From Allocoprobacillus sp002160865 (GTDB lineage Bacteria; Bacillota_I; Bacilli_A; Erysipelotrichales; Coprobacillaceae), in assembly GCF_042850985.1 (NCBI RefSeq), contig NZ_AP031415.1, positions 1,302,001 to 1,366,000 on the forward strand: a DNA stretch of 64,000 bases. Direction: 5' to 3'. The position numbers were made by a program, and so were the translations under genes. Shown here one piece after another: positions 8,290-16,432 of this stretch (position 1 is its first letter; every line of letters begins with the position of its first letter). The notes below the pieces were generated by a model that did no database searches, had not been told where the DNA came from, and was given only the letters and a program-made list of their open reading frames with translations.

Positions 8290-8937
8290 ATGAAAGAAAA
8301 AACGATGAAAGATATGTTTAAACTGACTTTTGGAGAAGAAGTAGGAAATGCTGTCAGTCATGGGGTTATGGCTTTGTTATGTCTATTTGTTTTACCATTT
8401 GTATCAGTTTATTCCTATTTAAGAGGTGGTGTCGTTCGTAGTGTTGGTGTTTCTATTTTTATCATTTGTTTATTTTTAATGTTTTTAATTTCAACCATTT
8501 ATCATAGTATGGCATATGATTCTCAGCAAAAATATATTTTTAGAAAGCTTGATCACATATGTATCTATCTTGCCATTGCTGGTAGCTATACACCTGTTGC
8601 TTTATGTGTCGTGAAAGGATGGGTTGGTATCTTGATTCTTGTCATTCAATGGTCAGCTGTTCTAGCAGGTATATTGTTGAAGGCAATTTCCAAAAGAGCT
8701 TTTCCTATTCTATCAACAGCTATTTATCTTGTGATGGGATGGATTGCAGTCATTTTTATTCCTTTTTTAATTCATTCCTCATTCTGGTTTCTCTTTTTCA
8801 TTGTACTGGGAGGCGTTATGTATTCTATTGGTGTCTTCTTTTATGCAAAACATAAAAAGTTTTTCCATTTTGTATGGCATCTCTTTATTAACTGTGCCAG
8901 TATTTTACATTTTATCGCAATTGTCTTTTTGATGTAA
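8290..8937 (+). CDS. hemolysin III / PAQR-family membrane protein (paralogue 1)
   Basis: A 215-residue, seven-helix membrane protein of the hemolysin III (YqfA/TrhA, PAQR) family. Visible family features are an N-terminal EEVGNAVSHG with conserved His, STIYHSM after helix 2, KLDHICIY, GSYTPVAL, and a C-terminal HFVWHLFINCASILHFIAI with the last conserved histidines. Members are linked to membrane-fluidity homeostasis; haemolytic activity is not implied. The start is ATG 8290, ten bases after GGGGAG; the GTG at 8281 sits too close. A second paralogue lies at 9649-10299, with a divergent DUF1836 regulator between them. Ends at a bidirectional terminator. Confidence 0.88.
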   Translation: MKEKTMKDMFKLTFGEEVGNAVSHGVMALLCLFVLPFVSVYSYLRGGVVRSVGVSIFIICLFLMFLISTIYHSMAYDSQQKYIFRKLDHICIYLAIAGSYTPVALCVVKGWVGILILVIQWSAVLAGILLKAISKRAFPILSTAIYLVMGWIAVIFIPFLIHSSFWFLFFIVLGGVMYSIGVFFYAKHKKFFHFVWHLFINCASILHFIAIVFLM

Positions 8938-8970
8938 AAAACCAAAGGTAAGTTCACCTTTGGTTTTATT
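8936..8970. terminator. bidirectional terminator between convergent genes
   Basis: Perfect stem ACCAAAGGT/ACCTTTGGT with an AAGTTC loop, extended by A- and T-runs on either side, between the stop of hemolysin III paralogue 1 and the stop of the minus-strand DUF1836 gene. Confidence 0.9.
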
Positions 8971-9520
8971 TTTCTTCATCGTTATTATAAAACGTATCTA
9001 ACATTTTTTCAGCAATCATTTTATATTGATTGCTTAAGGAACAAATCAATAATAATAAGACAACCATATGATGAGAATCATCTAAATTCATCTGATGCTG
9101 TTCAATAAGTTTTTCTGTGGATGTTGTGACATCATGAAAGAGTTCTTTAGTGATGTTAAGATAATCATTATATATAGGTTCAATTTCTTCCATATGATCA
9201 TGAAATGGCTGTAATACTTTTTTTATTTCTTGAATAGAAATAGTATTTTTTAAAGAATAAATCAATAACATCTGTAAAATATGATTCTTTGAATATTTCT
9301 TTCCTTTGATTGGTTTTAATAATCCTTCTTTAGAATAGTTATTAATCATTGTCTTGGTTAGAAGTTTATCATCTTCATGTCGTTTGTTATCAGCGAGATT
9401 GACATCAAATAAAGTCATAATCTGATCCATATATAGATCTAAAGAAGGAATGTCCTCTGATTTTAAATGACTCATATCTTCAATTTGATTTAAAATTTCA
9501 TTAAGTTTTTCGTTATTCAT
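8966..9520 (-). CDS. DUF1836-domain protein, probable MerR-like regulator
   Basis: A 184-residue cytosolic protein matching the DUF1836 family. Its central region (TKTMINNYSKEGLLKPIKGKKYSKNHI) resembles a MerR-type winged-helix reading head, with the NYxxxGLL...KxY pattern between residues about 70 and 100. The rest is helical and would serve for dimerisation. The start is ATG 9520 with GAGGTGAT upstream; a TTG directly before it is less likely. It is transcribed divergently from hemolysin III paralogue 2 and convergently with paralogue 1. An inverted repeat and a matching half-site lie in the divergent gap, suggesting autoregulation and control of the neighbour. DNA binding is inferred. Confidence 0.78.
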   Translation of the reverse strand: MNNEKLNEILNQIEDMSHLKSEDIPSLDLYMDQIMTLFDVNLADNKRHEDDKLLTKTMINNYSKEGLLKPIKGKKYSKNHILQMLLIYSLKNTISIQEIKKVLQPFHDHMEEIEPIYNDYLNITKELFHDVTTSTEKLIEQHQMNLDDSHHMVVLLLLICSLSNQYKMIAEKMLDTFYNNDEEK

Positions 9521-9573
9521 CAAATCACCTCATAAATACTATACATGAATTTATAGAAAATAACAATATCTCG

Positions 9574-9601
9574 TTGACAAATGAACAAAATAAAATATAA
9601 T
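9574..9601 (+). promoter_or_regulatory. sigma-A promoter of hemolysin III paralogue 2
   Basis: Consensus -35 TTGACA (9574-9579) and consensus -10 TATAAT (9596-9601) separated by 16 bases, about 48 bases before the ATG at 9649. Confidence 0.85.
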
Positions 9602-9613
9602 AAATATATAAAG

Positions 9614-9628
9614 TAGTATTTAATACTA
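9614..9628. promoter_or_regulatory. inverted repeat, candidate operator
   Basis: TAGTATT-T-AATACTA is a perfect 7-bp inverted repeat just downstream of the promoter. A further half-site AATACTA occurs at 9535-9541, beside the start of the divergent DUF1836 gene. This placement suits an operator shared by both genes. Confidence 0.5.
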
Positions 9629-9648
9629 TATTAAAAGGAGTTGATATT

Positions 9649-10299
9649 ATGAATAAGTTGTTTCAAAAAGCTATGGATCCCATTAGTAGTGAAACACATT
9701 TTATTGGTGCATGTCTTTCTTTGGTTGGATTATTAGTCATGATTGTGATTGGTATTCAAAAAGAAACGTCACCAGCTATATTATGGGCAGCGATTATTTT
9801 TGGATTATCTTTAATAGCATTATATAGCGCAAGTTCCATTTATCATTTTTTTAGTGGTCATCAAAAAATCAAGACGATTTTAAGAAAATTAGATCATTCT
9901 ATGATTTATGTCTTAATTGTTGGCACATATACACCTGTTGTCATGGCTTGTATGCCACAACCCCATGCTTATTATTTTTTAGCTGTTTTATGGTGTGTTG
10001 CGATTATTGGGATTATTTTAAAAATCTGCTGGTTGAATGCGCCAAGAGCTATCGCAACAGCTATTTATTTAATACTTGGATGGTCTATTCTTTTTGATTT
10101 TCAGTCATTTCAAGGTATTTCTTTGCCTTGTCTGATTTTGATTGCTTGTGGTGGTATTGCTTATTCTATAGGAGCATTTATTTATATTTTTAAAAAGCCT
10201 AATTTAACGATTCATTTTGGTTTTCATGAACTTTTTCATATCTTTGTGATTATGGGGTCTTTATTCCATTATCTGGCAATTGTTATTTTTATTCTTTAA
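9649..10299 (+). CDS. hemolysin III / PAQR-family membrane protein (paralogue 2)
   Basis: Second hemolysin III family protein, 216 residues and about seven membrane helices. Family residues are conserved: ISSETHFIGAC at the N-terminus, SSIYHFFSG, KLDHSMIYVLIVGTYTPVV, and a C-terminal HFGFHELFHIFVIMGSLFHYLA. It is only moderately similar to paralogue 1 at 8290-8937, so the pair is an old duplication rather than a recent copy. It has its own near-perfect promoter and an AAGGAG ribosome binding site, and is expressed divergently from the DUF1836 gene. An intrinsic terminator follows. The role is probably membrane homeostasis; the name hemolysin is historical. Confidence 0.88.
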   Translation: MNKLFQKAMDPISSETHFIGACLSLVGLLVMIVIGIQKETSPAILWAAIIFGLSLIALYSASSIYHFFSGHQKIKTILRKLDHSMIYVLIVGTYTPVVMACMPQPHAYYFLAVLWCVAIIGIILKICWLNAPRAIATAIYLILGWSILFDFQSFQGISLPCLILIACGGIAYSIGAFIYIFKKPNLTIHFGFHELFHIFVIMGSLFHYLAIVIFIL

Positions 10300-10325
10300 A
10301 AAGCATATCTATGCTTTTTTTCTTT
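10298..10325 (+). terminator. intrinsic terminator
   Basis: Perfect 10-bp stem AAAAAGCATA/TATGCTTTTT with a two-base loop and trailing T-run, overlapping the hemolysin III stop codon. Confidence 0.82.
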
Positions 10326-10352
10326 GCTTTATGAATGAATTTTGCTTATAAT
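10324..10352 (+). promoter_or_regulatory. promoter of lspA operon
   Basis: TTGCTT, 17-base spacer and TATAAT at 10347-10352, followed 18 bases later by the lspA ATG. The -35 is weak (3 of 6) but position and -10 are good. Confidence 0.6.
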
Positions 10353-10370
10353 AGTTGTTGGTGATAAAGA

Positions 10371-10877
10371 ATGAAAAAAATGAAATTAACATATCAGACT
10401 CTCATATTGTATCTTGTTGCATTTTTAGTGATTGTCATAGGTGATCAGGTGACAAAGATTATTGTCGATCATACATTATCTTTAGGTGGTAGTTATGCGA
10501 TTATTGATAATTTCTTCTATTTTACATATGCTCATAATACAGGAGCAGCATGGGGAATGTTAGCAGGAAAAATCAGTTTATTTTTAATTGTGTCAGTGGT
10601 TGCTGCCATAGGTATTATTTATTATTTTATGAAATCTGAATCTTATCAAAAATTAACACGTTTTGGATTGGTTCTGGTATTTGGCGGATTGATTGGTAAT
10701 TTGATTGATCGTCTGGCTTTTGGCTATGTCAGAGATTTTATTGATTTTATTATTTTTGGATATAACTTTCCTATTTTTAATGTTGCAGATATGGCAATTA
10801 CAATAGGAATGGCACTGGTTATTTTAGAAATAGGTATAGAGGAGTATAAAGCATGGAAATTATCAAAATCACAGTAG
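10371..10877 (+). CDS. lspA: lipoprotein signal peptidase (signal peptidase II)
   Basis: Membrane aspartyl peptidase that removes signal peptides from diacylglyceryl-modified prolipoproteins such as the BmpA-type lipoprotein at 30509. The 168-residue protein has four hydrophobic helices and the family motifs VIGDQVTKIIV, the NTGAAWG segment, GNLIDRLAFGYVRDFID (first catalytic Asp) and FNVADMAI (second catalytic Asp). ATG 10371 follows GGTGAT at modest distance. It overlaps the following pseudouridine synthase by 25 bases, the common lspA-rluD arrangement of Firmicutes, so the two are coupled. Confidence 0.95.
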   Translation: MKKMKLTYQTLILYLVAFLVIVIGDQVTKIIVDHTLSLGGSYAIIDNFFYFTYAHNTGAAWGMLAGKISLFLIVSVVAAIGIIYYFMKSESYQKLTRFGLVLVFGGLIGNLIDRLAFGYVRDFIDFIIFGYNFPIFNVADMAITIGMALVILEIGIEEYKAWKLSKSQ

Positions 10878-11773
10878 ATGAAACCAATCAGGGACAAAGA
10901 ATTGATAAATTATTGATGTTGTATTTAAAAGATATGTCAAGAACTCAGGTTCAACAGCTTATTCGTCAAAACCATGTTCGTGTCAATGATTGTGTTATCA
11001 AAGCAAGTTATAAAGTTGAAACAGGTGATCAATGCCTCATTGAAAATCCTGAACCAGAGAATATGGATGTTTTACCAGAAAATATTCCATTAGATATTGT
11101 TTATGAAGATCAGGACGTTATCGTTGTGAATAAACCAAGTGGTATGATTGTTCATCCTTCACCAGGCATTTATTCAGGAACACTGGTCAATGCTTTGTTG
11201 TACCATTGTCAAGATTTATCTGGTATTAATGGTGTTATGCGTCCTGGTATTGTTCATCGTATCGATAAGGAAACAAGTGGCTTATTGATGGTTGCTAAAA
11301 ATGACATGGCTCATCAGAGTTTAAGTGAACAGTTACAGGAACATACGGTTATCAGACGTTATCAGGCATTGGTACATGGTTTAATTCCACATGAATTTGG
11401 ACGTATTGAAGCCCCTATTGGACGTGACTCTCATGATCGTCAAAAAATGACATGTACTGATAAAAATGCGAAGGAAGCCATTACGAATTTTCAGGTTATT
11501 GAGCGTTTTCGTGATATGTGTTTAGTTGAATGTCGTCTGGAAACAGGACGTACACATCAGATTCGTGTTCATATGCAGTACATTGGTCATCCTGTTTATG
11601 GTGATCCTCAATATGGTTTAAGACGTGATGATACATCACATGGACAATATCTTCACGCTAAAATTTTAGGTTTTATTCATCCGAGAACACAAAAAGAAAT
11701 GTATTTTGAAAGTGATCTGCCAGATTATTTTGTAGAAAAATTAGAACAGTTACGTCAGGAAATGGAGGGATAA
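10853..11773 (+). CDS. rluD: RluA/RluD-family 23S rRNA pseudouridine synthase
   Basis: Converts specific uridines in 23S rRNA to pseudouridine. The 306-residue protein starts with an S4 RNA-binding domain (residues about 15-75, RIDKLLMLYLKDMSRTQVQQLI). The RluA catalytic core follows with HRIDKETSGLLMVAK near residue 140, whose Asp is the catalytic residue, then LVHG, RRYQALV and GRTHQIRVHMQYIGHP. It is the second gene of the lspA operon. The ATG at 10853 has a GAGGAG site inside lspA. Family is clear; the exact target uridines are inferred from the RluD-like S4 plus core layout. Confidence 0.9.
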   Translation: MEIIKITVDETNQGQRIDKLLMLYLKDMSRTQVQQLIRQNHVRVNDCVIKASYKVETGDQCLIENPEPENMDVLPENIPLDIVYEDQDVIVVNKPSGMIVHPSPGIYSGTLVNALLYHCQDLSGINGVMRPGIVHRIDKETSGLLMVAKNDMAHQSLSEQLQEHTVIRRYQALVHGLIPHEFGRIEAPIGRDSHDRQKMTCTDKNAKEAITNFQVIERFRDMCLVECRLETGRTHQIRVHMQYIGHPVYGDPQYGLRRDDTSHGQYLHAKILGFIHPRTQKEMYFESDLPDYFVEKLEQLRQEMEG

Positions 11774-11776
11774 TGA

Positions 11777-12241
11777 ATGTCAACAGTTATTAGCTGGGAT
11801 CAGTATTTTATGGGAATTGCAAAACTATCTGCTTATCGTTCTAAAGATCCTAATACGCAAGTCGGTGCATGTATTGTGAATGCTGAAAATAAAATTGTCG
11901 GTGTCGGTTATAATGGATTGCCTTGGGGATGTGAAGATACGCAGTTTCCCTGGGGCAACAGAGAAGGGGATATGTATGATACCAAATATCCATACGTTGT
12001 TCATGCTGAATTAAATGCTATTTTAAATAGTATTCAGAATTTAAAAGGTTGTCGTATTTATGTATCCTTATTTCCATGCCATGAATGTGTCAAAGCTATT
12101 ATTCAAAGTGGTATTCAAAAAATTATTTATGAAGATGATAAATACAACGATACACCGAGTGATCGTGCAGCTAAACGTATGCTGGATGCGGCTGGAGTTG
12201 TTTATCAAAAGATGACTCCATTTGATATTGAAATCAAATAA
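11777..12241 (+). CDS. dCMP/cytidine deaminase family protein (ComEB-like)
   Basis: Zinc deaminase of 154 residues, closest in layout to deoxycytidylate deaminase, which makes dUMP for thymidylate synthesis. The zinc site is visible: HAELNAILN near residue 76 supplies the His and catalytic Glu, and PCHECVKAIIQSG near 99 supplies the two Cys. RSKDPNTQVGACIV near the N-terminus is typical of dCMP deaminases. The start is ATG 11777 after GGAGGG; it begins three bases after the rluD stop. It has the length of ComEB proteins but no competence genes are adjacent, so a metabolic role is more likely. Confidence 0.88.
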   Translation: MSTVISWDQYFMGIAKLSAYRSKDPNTQVGACIVNAENKIVGVGYNGLPWGCEDTQFPWGNREGDMYDTKYPYVVHAELNAILNSIQNLKGCRIYVSLFPCHECVKAIIQSGIQKIIYEDDKYNDTPSDRAAKRMLDAAGVVYQKMTPFDIEIK

Positions 12242-12245
12242 GTTA

Positions 12246-12286
12246 AAAAAGCTATTTGTGAGTTTATATCAACAAATAGCTTTTTC
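12246..12286. terminator. terminator after the lspA operon
   Basis: Long perfect stem AAAAAGCTATTTGT/ACAAATAGCTTTTT with a 12-base loop; A- and T-runs make it usable in both directions. Confidence 0.88.
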
Positions 12287-12314
12287 TTATATCTTTTTAG
12301 TTTTTGACTATAAT

Positions 12315-12338
12315 AAAAAAGAATGGTCACCCATTCTT
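12315..12338 (-). terminator. terminator of the minus-strand rnhC-like gene
   Basis: Stem AAGAATGG/CCATTCTT with a 4-base loop; read on the minus strand it is followed by a T-run and overlaps the stop codon. Confidence 0.8.
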
Positions 12339-13245
12339 ACTGTTCTTTCAACAACGCTTTGACACGTTTTGTATTTGTAAAATTAAGCTTGACGACTTTT
12401 GTTAAAATATTTTGACCATATTTTGCTGCAATTTTTGCAGCCACTAGATCGACTTGAGAACTCGTACCACGAACTAAGTTCATCTTTAAACTTTTTGACA
12501 TATTGGCAAAATATTGTAAATAAGCATATCGTGATAAAATTTCAGCTGCCAACACTGCCATGTATTTCTTTTCAGCCTCAGTCACAAACATTAAGTCTTT
12601 AACAACAATCACTTCATTTTTTAAATAATTAAAATATGTTTTTGGGGAAACAAACTGATTGATGACTTTTACTTTTACATTCTGTTTCACTTTTTGCATG
12701 ACATTGACAGTTGCCTGATTGTAGAGTTTAGATTTAATATTAGCCTGATTAAAACCATCATTAATCATTTTATTATAATGAGAATTATCTAAAATCAATA
12801 AACTATAGATGAGCTGGTCTTTAATAAGTTTTGCACATTGAATGATTTCTCGATTACTTAAAGTTGTTATATCATCTATTTTTAATTCTTTTAAGAGGGC
12901 AATATCTTTTTCTTGAACATAACATGATACAACACATATAGGACCTAAATAATCTGTTGAGCCGGTTTCTGCACATCCAATATGATGGTATGGAAAGACA
13001 TCATCAGTATCTGTGGTTATAGTGGCTAATTTTTTTGCAATCTTCTTAGACCAGTGTTTGGCCTCCTGAATAGCATTAGAACCTAAAAACTCAACCGTCT
13101 GATTATTTTTGGCAATAATATCACAACCAATAGCGTGGGCTTTAAATACAAGGTCTGTGTCATCAACTGGAACCATTTGACTATCATAATATTTTTTCAT
13201 TTTTTCCAATGTACTTTGTTCAACTTTTAGTATAATTGGCTCCAC
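12337..13245 (-). CDS. rnhC: ribonuclease HIII homologue with replaced catalytic residues
   Basis: Overall layout of RNase HIII, which removes RNA from RNA-DNA hybrids. It has an N-terminal TBP-like substrate-binding domain (residues about 1-80) followed by the RNase H fold, and about 302 residues, the normal length. However, the family motif GxDEVGxGDYFGP reads GCAETGSTDYLGP, so the first catalytic Asp is Ala92 (next to Glu93). The Asp of the IDQF motif is Asn196 (VINQF), and the DSK motif has become DIT. Two of the four DEDD carboxylates are therefore missing. The start is GTG 13245, six bases after GAGGTGAT. It is divergent from cvpA-mutS2, next to which rnhC also lies in Bacillus. Probably inactive as a nuclease, perhaps retained for hybrid binding. 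Confidence 0.82.
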   Translation of the reverse strand: MEPIILKVEQSTLEKMKKYYDSQMVPVDDTDLVFKAHAIGCDIIAKNNQTVEFLGSNAIQEAKHWSKKIAKKLATITTDTDDVFPYHHIGCAETGSTDYLGPICVVSCYVQEKDIALLKELKIDDITTLSNREIIQCAKLIKDQLIYSLLILDNSHYNKMINDGFNQANIKSKLYNQATVNVMQKVKQNVKVKVINQFVSPKTYFNYLKNEVIVVKDLMFVTEAEKKYMAVLAAEILSRYAYLQYFANMSKSLKMNLVRGTSSQVDLVAAKIAAKYGQNILTKVVKLNFTNTKRVKALLKEQ

Positions 13246-13286
13246 GTTAATCACCTCATTATTATTTTAACATAATTTTGTTAATT

Positions 13287-13315
13287 TTGACAGAACATTT
13301 TTCAAATGTTATAAT
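13287..13315 (+). promoter_or_regulatory. sigma-A promoter of cvpA-mutS2-uvrC
   Basis: Perfect consensus TTGACA (13287-13292), 17-base spacer, TATAAT (13310-13315), 26 bases before the TTG start of cvpA. Confidence 0.92.
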
Positions 13316-13341
13316 ATCGGCGTTTATAAGGAGGGTTTTTC

Positions 13342-14118
13342 TTGAATTTTTCTTTTATTGATATACTTTGTGTCGCCTTTTTACTGATATGTGCGATTTT
13401 TGGCTATAGAAAAGGTTTTATTGTACAGCTCTATGATATTATCAGTTTTTTATTAGTTTTGTTTCTGGTTTATTTATTAAGTGATCCATTGGCTTCCATA
13501 TGGACCATCTATTCTTGTGATCAAAGTGATTTTATTGCGTCCATGATAGGTCATATGATTAATCGTCTGATTGTTGGATTTATTCTTTTTATTGCATTGA
13601 TGATCATCAAAAAAGTGATTGGTGTCTTTGTTAAACCAGCACTCAAAGGAATCATGCATTCTTTAGCCTTGACATCTTTACTTGATCGTTTGCTTGGCCT
13701 TATCAGCCATGTTTTAGAAGGAATCATCACGCTTTATCTGGTTCTTATTTTTCTTGTTGTTCCTTTTTATCCACAGGGACGAACAATGATCGAACAATCT
13801 TTTTTGGCTCAAAAGATTGTAGACATGGTTCCAAGTGTCAGTCAGACTGTTTTAGATATGACTGATCTATTACAAGAAAATCAAAATATGGAAACCTACT
13901 CACAAGATATTCTAGCAAGGCTTACATTACAGGCTTTAACTTTTGATATAATTGATGAACAGGAGGCTTTAAAGATTTTTGAAAAACATATTTTTCAATC
14001 CAATGGACAATCTATTGAGCTTAATGCATCGCAGTTTGAACAACTCAAAAATTTATTAGAAAATGCCCATTATTCACCTCAGCAAATTCAAGATTTTTTA
14101 TCTCAGATAAGGATGTGA
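13342..14118 (+). CDS. cvpA: CvpA-family membrane protein
   Basis: Membrane protein of 258 residues with four hydrophobic segments in its first 145 residues, including the family opening FIDILCVAFLLICAIFGYRKG, and a soluble helical tail. CvpA family proteins are linked to colicin V production in E. coli, but their general role in Firmicutes is unsettled. In Bacillus the counterpart (yshB) lies between rnhC and mutS2, as here, although the zapA gene found there is absent. The start is TTG 13342 preceded by AAGGAGGG at seven bases; no ATG is nearby. It is first in an operon with mutS2 (4-bp gap) and uvrC. Confidence 0.85.
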   Translation: MNFSFIDILCVAFLLICAIFGYRKGFIVQLYDIISFLLVLFLVYLLSDPLASIWTIYSCDQSDFIASMIGHMINRLIVGFILFIALMIIKKVIGVFVKPALKGIMHSLALTSLLDRLLGLISHVLEGIITLYLVLIFLVVPFYPQGRTMIEQSFLAQKIVDMVPSVSQTVLDMTDLLQENQNMETYSQDILARLTLQALTFDIIDEQEALKIFEKHIFQSNGQSIELNASQFEQLKNLLENAHYSPQQIQDFLSQIRM

Positions 14119-14122
14119 CAAT

Positions 14123-16432
14123 ATGAAAACAATCTATGAAACATTAGAAATGAACAAAATTCAAGAACAATTGCTTCATTACTGTGCTTCAACACTTGGA
14201 AAAGATAAAATACAATCTTTACAAATGTTTGATGATGAAGAAGAACTTCATGAAGCTTTGGATAAAGTTGAAGAAGCAATGCAGTTTATTGAACGACTCG
14301 GTCGATTACCATTGGGTGGTCTTACTGATATGACTTCAAGTTTAAAAAAAGCCAATCGTGATGGAACATTGACAGGTGAAGAACTTTTATTGGTTCAAGC
14401 TCATCTTGAATGCGTCATGCATGTCCAGAATTATTTTCAAAATAGTGAAATAACCGTGCGATTTTTAAAAGATCTTTATGAAGGTTTGGTTGATCAACCG
14501 CATCTTCGTGATGAAATCACAAGATGTATTGCTTTAGATGGAACAATTAATGATCAGGCCAGTCCTCAACTTTTACATATTCGACGTCAGATTAAAAATT
14601 TACAAAGTCAAATGCGTTCACGCATGGAACATCTCGTAAAAGAAAGTCGTGATTATTTATCTATTGATCAGATGACAACACGTAATAATCGCCTGGTCTT
14701 GCCAGTGCAGTCAAGTCATAAAAATCAGATACAGGGGCTTATTCATGCTCAAAGTGCTACTGGTCAGACAGTTTATATTGAACCGGCTGAAGTAGTTGGA
14801 ATGAATAATCAAATCAATTTATATGAAGCTCAGGAAAAAGAAGAAATCAGACGTATTCTTTATCAGCTTTCACAGCTTGTTAAAAATCATTATTATCATT
14901 TTCATTTTAATTTAGAATTATTGAGTGAACTTGATTTTATTTTTGCGAAAGCTCAATTTGGTGTGCTCTATCATTGTGTTCGTCCTGTTATTCAAAAAGA
15001 TGGAAACGAACTTTCTCTTTTAGAAGCCCGACATCCTTGTATTGATCAGGATAAAGTTGTAGCCAATGATATTATTTTAAAAAATCATCGTGTCTTATTA
15101 ATTACCGGAAGTAACACAGGTGGGAAGACGGTGACCTTAAAAACAGCGGGGTTACTCTCTTTTATGGCTATTTGTGGTTTACCTGTTCCGGCTCGTGAAG
15201 CAACAATTCCATTGTTTGATCAAATTTATGTCGACTTGGGTGATGAACAATCTATTGAACAGTCGCTTTCCACTTTTTCTAGTCATATGATGAAGATGAT
15301 TGATATTCTTCATAAGGCGACATCTTCAAGTTTAGTCATTTTAGATGAAATTGGTTCAGGAACAGATCCACAGGAAGGGGAGAGTTTAGCTCAAGCTATT
15401 TTATCACGTTTTATAGATATACATTCTTTTGTTTTGACGTCAACCCATTATGGACGTTTAAAGACTTTTGCCAGTGAACATTCTGAAATTTTAATGGCAG
15501 CCGTTGGTTTTGATTTACAGGCCATGAAACCCACATATCATCTTCAATTAGAGAGTATTGGACAATCTTATGCGATTGAGATTGCTGAACTATTAGGGTT
15601 AGATCATGAAATCATCCAAAAAGCTCGAGAAATTAAAAATGAGGCAATGAGTGAACATGAAAAACTGATGGAATTATTACAGTCAAAAGAAACTCTTTTA
15701 GAACAAAAAGAACAAGATTTACAAAAGAGTATGCAGGAAGCAATGCAACTCAAAAAACAATATGAACATGCTTTGCATCAATGGGAACATCAAAAAGATC
15801 AGATGTTGCAAAAGGCAAAAGATGAGGCCAATGATATTGTTGAAAAAGCCAAAACAGATGTTCAAGATATTTTGGATACAATGAAGCAATCGACAATGAA
15901 ACAACATGAAATCATTCAAACAAAACATGATTTAGATCAGTTAAAATATGTTCAACAAGATGTTGTTTATAAGCAGCAACATGCCTTACATGTTGGTGAT
16001 CATGTACGTGTTTTGAAAATGAATAGAGAAGGAGATATTGTTGAAATCTTAAAGAATCATATGATTATGGTTTCTTTATCCGGGTTGAATGTGAAATTAC
16101 ATGAAGATGAGGTGCTTTATTTACATCCTCAAACAAAGGTGAAAAAAGTCGAAAAGGCCAAAGTGAAAAAATCAACAGTATCAAAAACAGGAACTTATGA
16201 ATTGAATATTATTGGGAAAAGATATGAGGAAGCGATGAGTCTGGTTGATAAGTTTTTAGATGATGCTCTTGTTTTAGGGTATCCACATGTACGTATTATT
16301 CATGGTATGGGAACAGGAACATTACGTAAAGGGGTGCGTCGCTTATTGGATAAAAACAAGCATGTCGTTTCATATCGTGATGGGGGTCCTAATGAAGGCG
16401 GATTAGGAGCTACGTTGGTGTATTTTGAATAA
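14123..16432 (+). CDS. mutS2: MutS2-family ATPase with Smr domain
   Basis: A 769-residue MutS2 protein: core and clamp helices, ATPase domain with Walker A GSNTGGKTVTL near residue 330 and Walker B ILDEIGSGTDPQEG near 410, a long coiled-coil (about 510-620), a KOW-like stretch and a C-terminal Smr domain. MutS2 lacks mismatch recognition. Bacterial members have been tied to suppression of recombination and to splitting collided ribosomes. In the Smr domain HGMGTGTLRKG is intact, but the upstream LDLRG motif reads LNIIGKR, losing the acidic residue thought important for Smr nuclease activity. Second gene of the cvpA operon; its stop overlaps the uvrC start. Confidence 0.93.
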   Translation: MKTIYETLEMNKIQEQLLHYCASTLGKDKIQSLQMFDDEEELHEALDKVEEAMQFIERLGRLPLGGLTDMTSSLKKANRDGTLTGEELLLVQAHLECVMHVQNYFQNSEITVRFLKDLYEGLVDQPHLRDEITRCIALDGTINDQASPQLLHIRRQIKNLQSQMRSRMEHLVKESRDYLSIDQMTTRNNRLVLPVQSSHKNQIQGLIHAQSATGQTVYIEPAEVVGMNNQINLYEAQEKEEIRRILYQLSQLVKNHYYHFHFNLELLSELDFIFAKAQFGVLYHCVRPVIQKDGNELSLLEARHPCIDQDKVVANDIILKNHRVLLITGSNTGGKTVTLKTAGLLSFMAICGLPVPAREATIPLFDQIYVDLGDEQSIEQSLSTFSSHMMKMIDILHKATSSSLVILDEIGSGTDPQEGESLAQAILSRFIDIHSFVLTSTHYGRLKTFASEHSEILMAAVGFDLQAMKPTYHLQLESIGQSYAIEIAELLGLDHEIIQKAREIKNEAMSEHEKLMELLQSKETLLEQKEQDLQKSMQEAMQLKKQYEHALHQWEHQKDQMLQKAKDEANDIVEKAKTDVQDILDTMKQSTMKQHEIIQTKHDLDQLKYVQQDVVYKQQHALHVGDHVRVLKMNREGDIVEILKNHMIMVSLSGLNVKLHEDEVLYLHPQTKVKKVEKAKVKKSTVSKTGTYELNIIGKRYEEAMSLVDKFLDDALVLGYPHVRIIHGMGTGTLRKGVRRLLDKNKHVVSYRDGGPNEGGLGATLVYFE

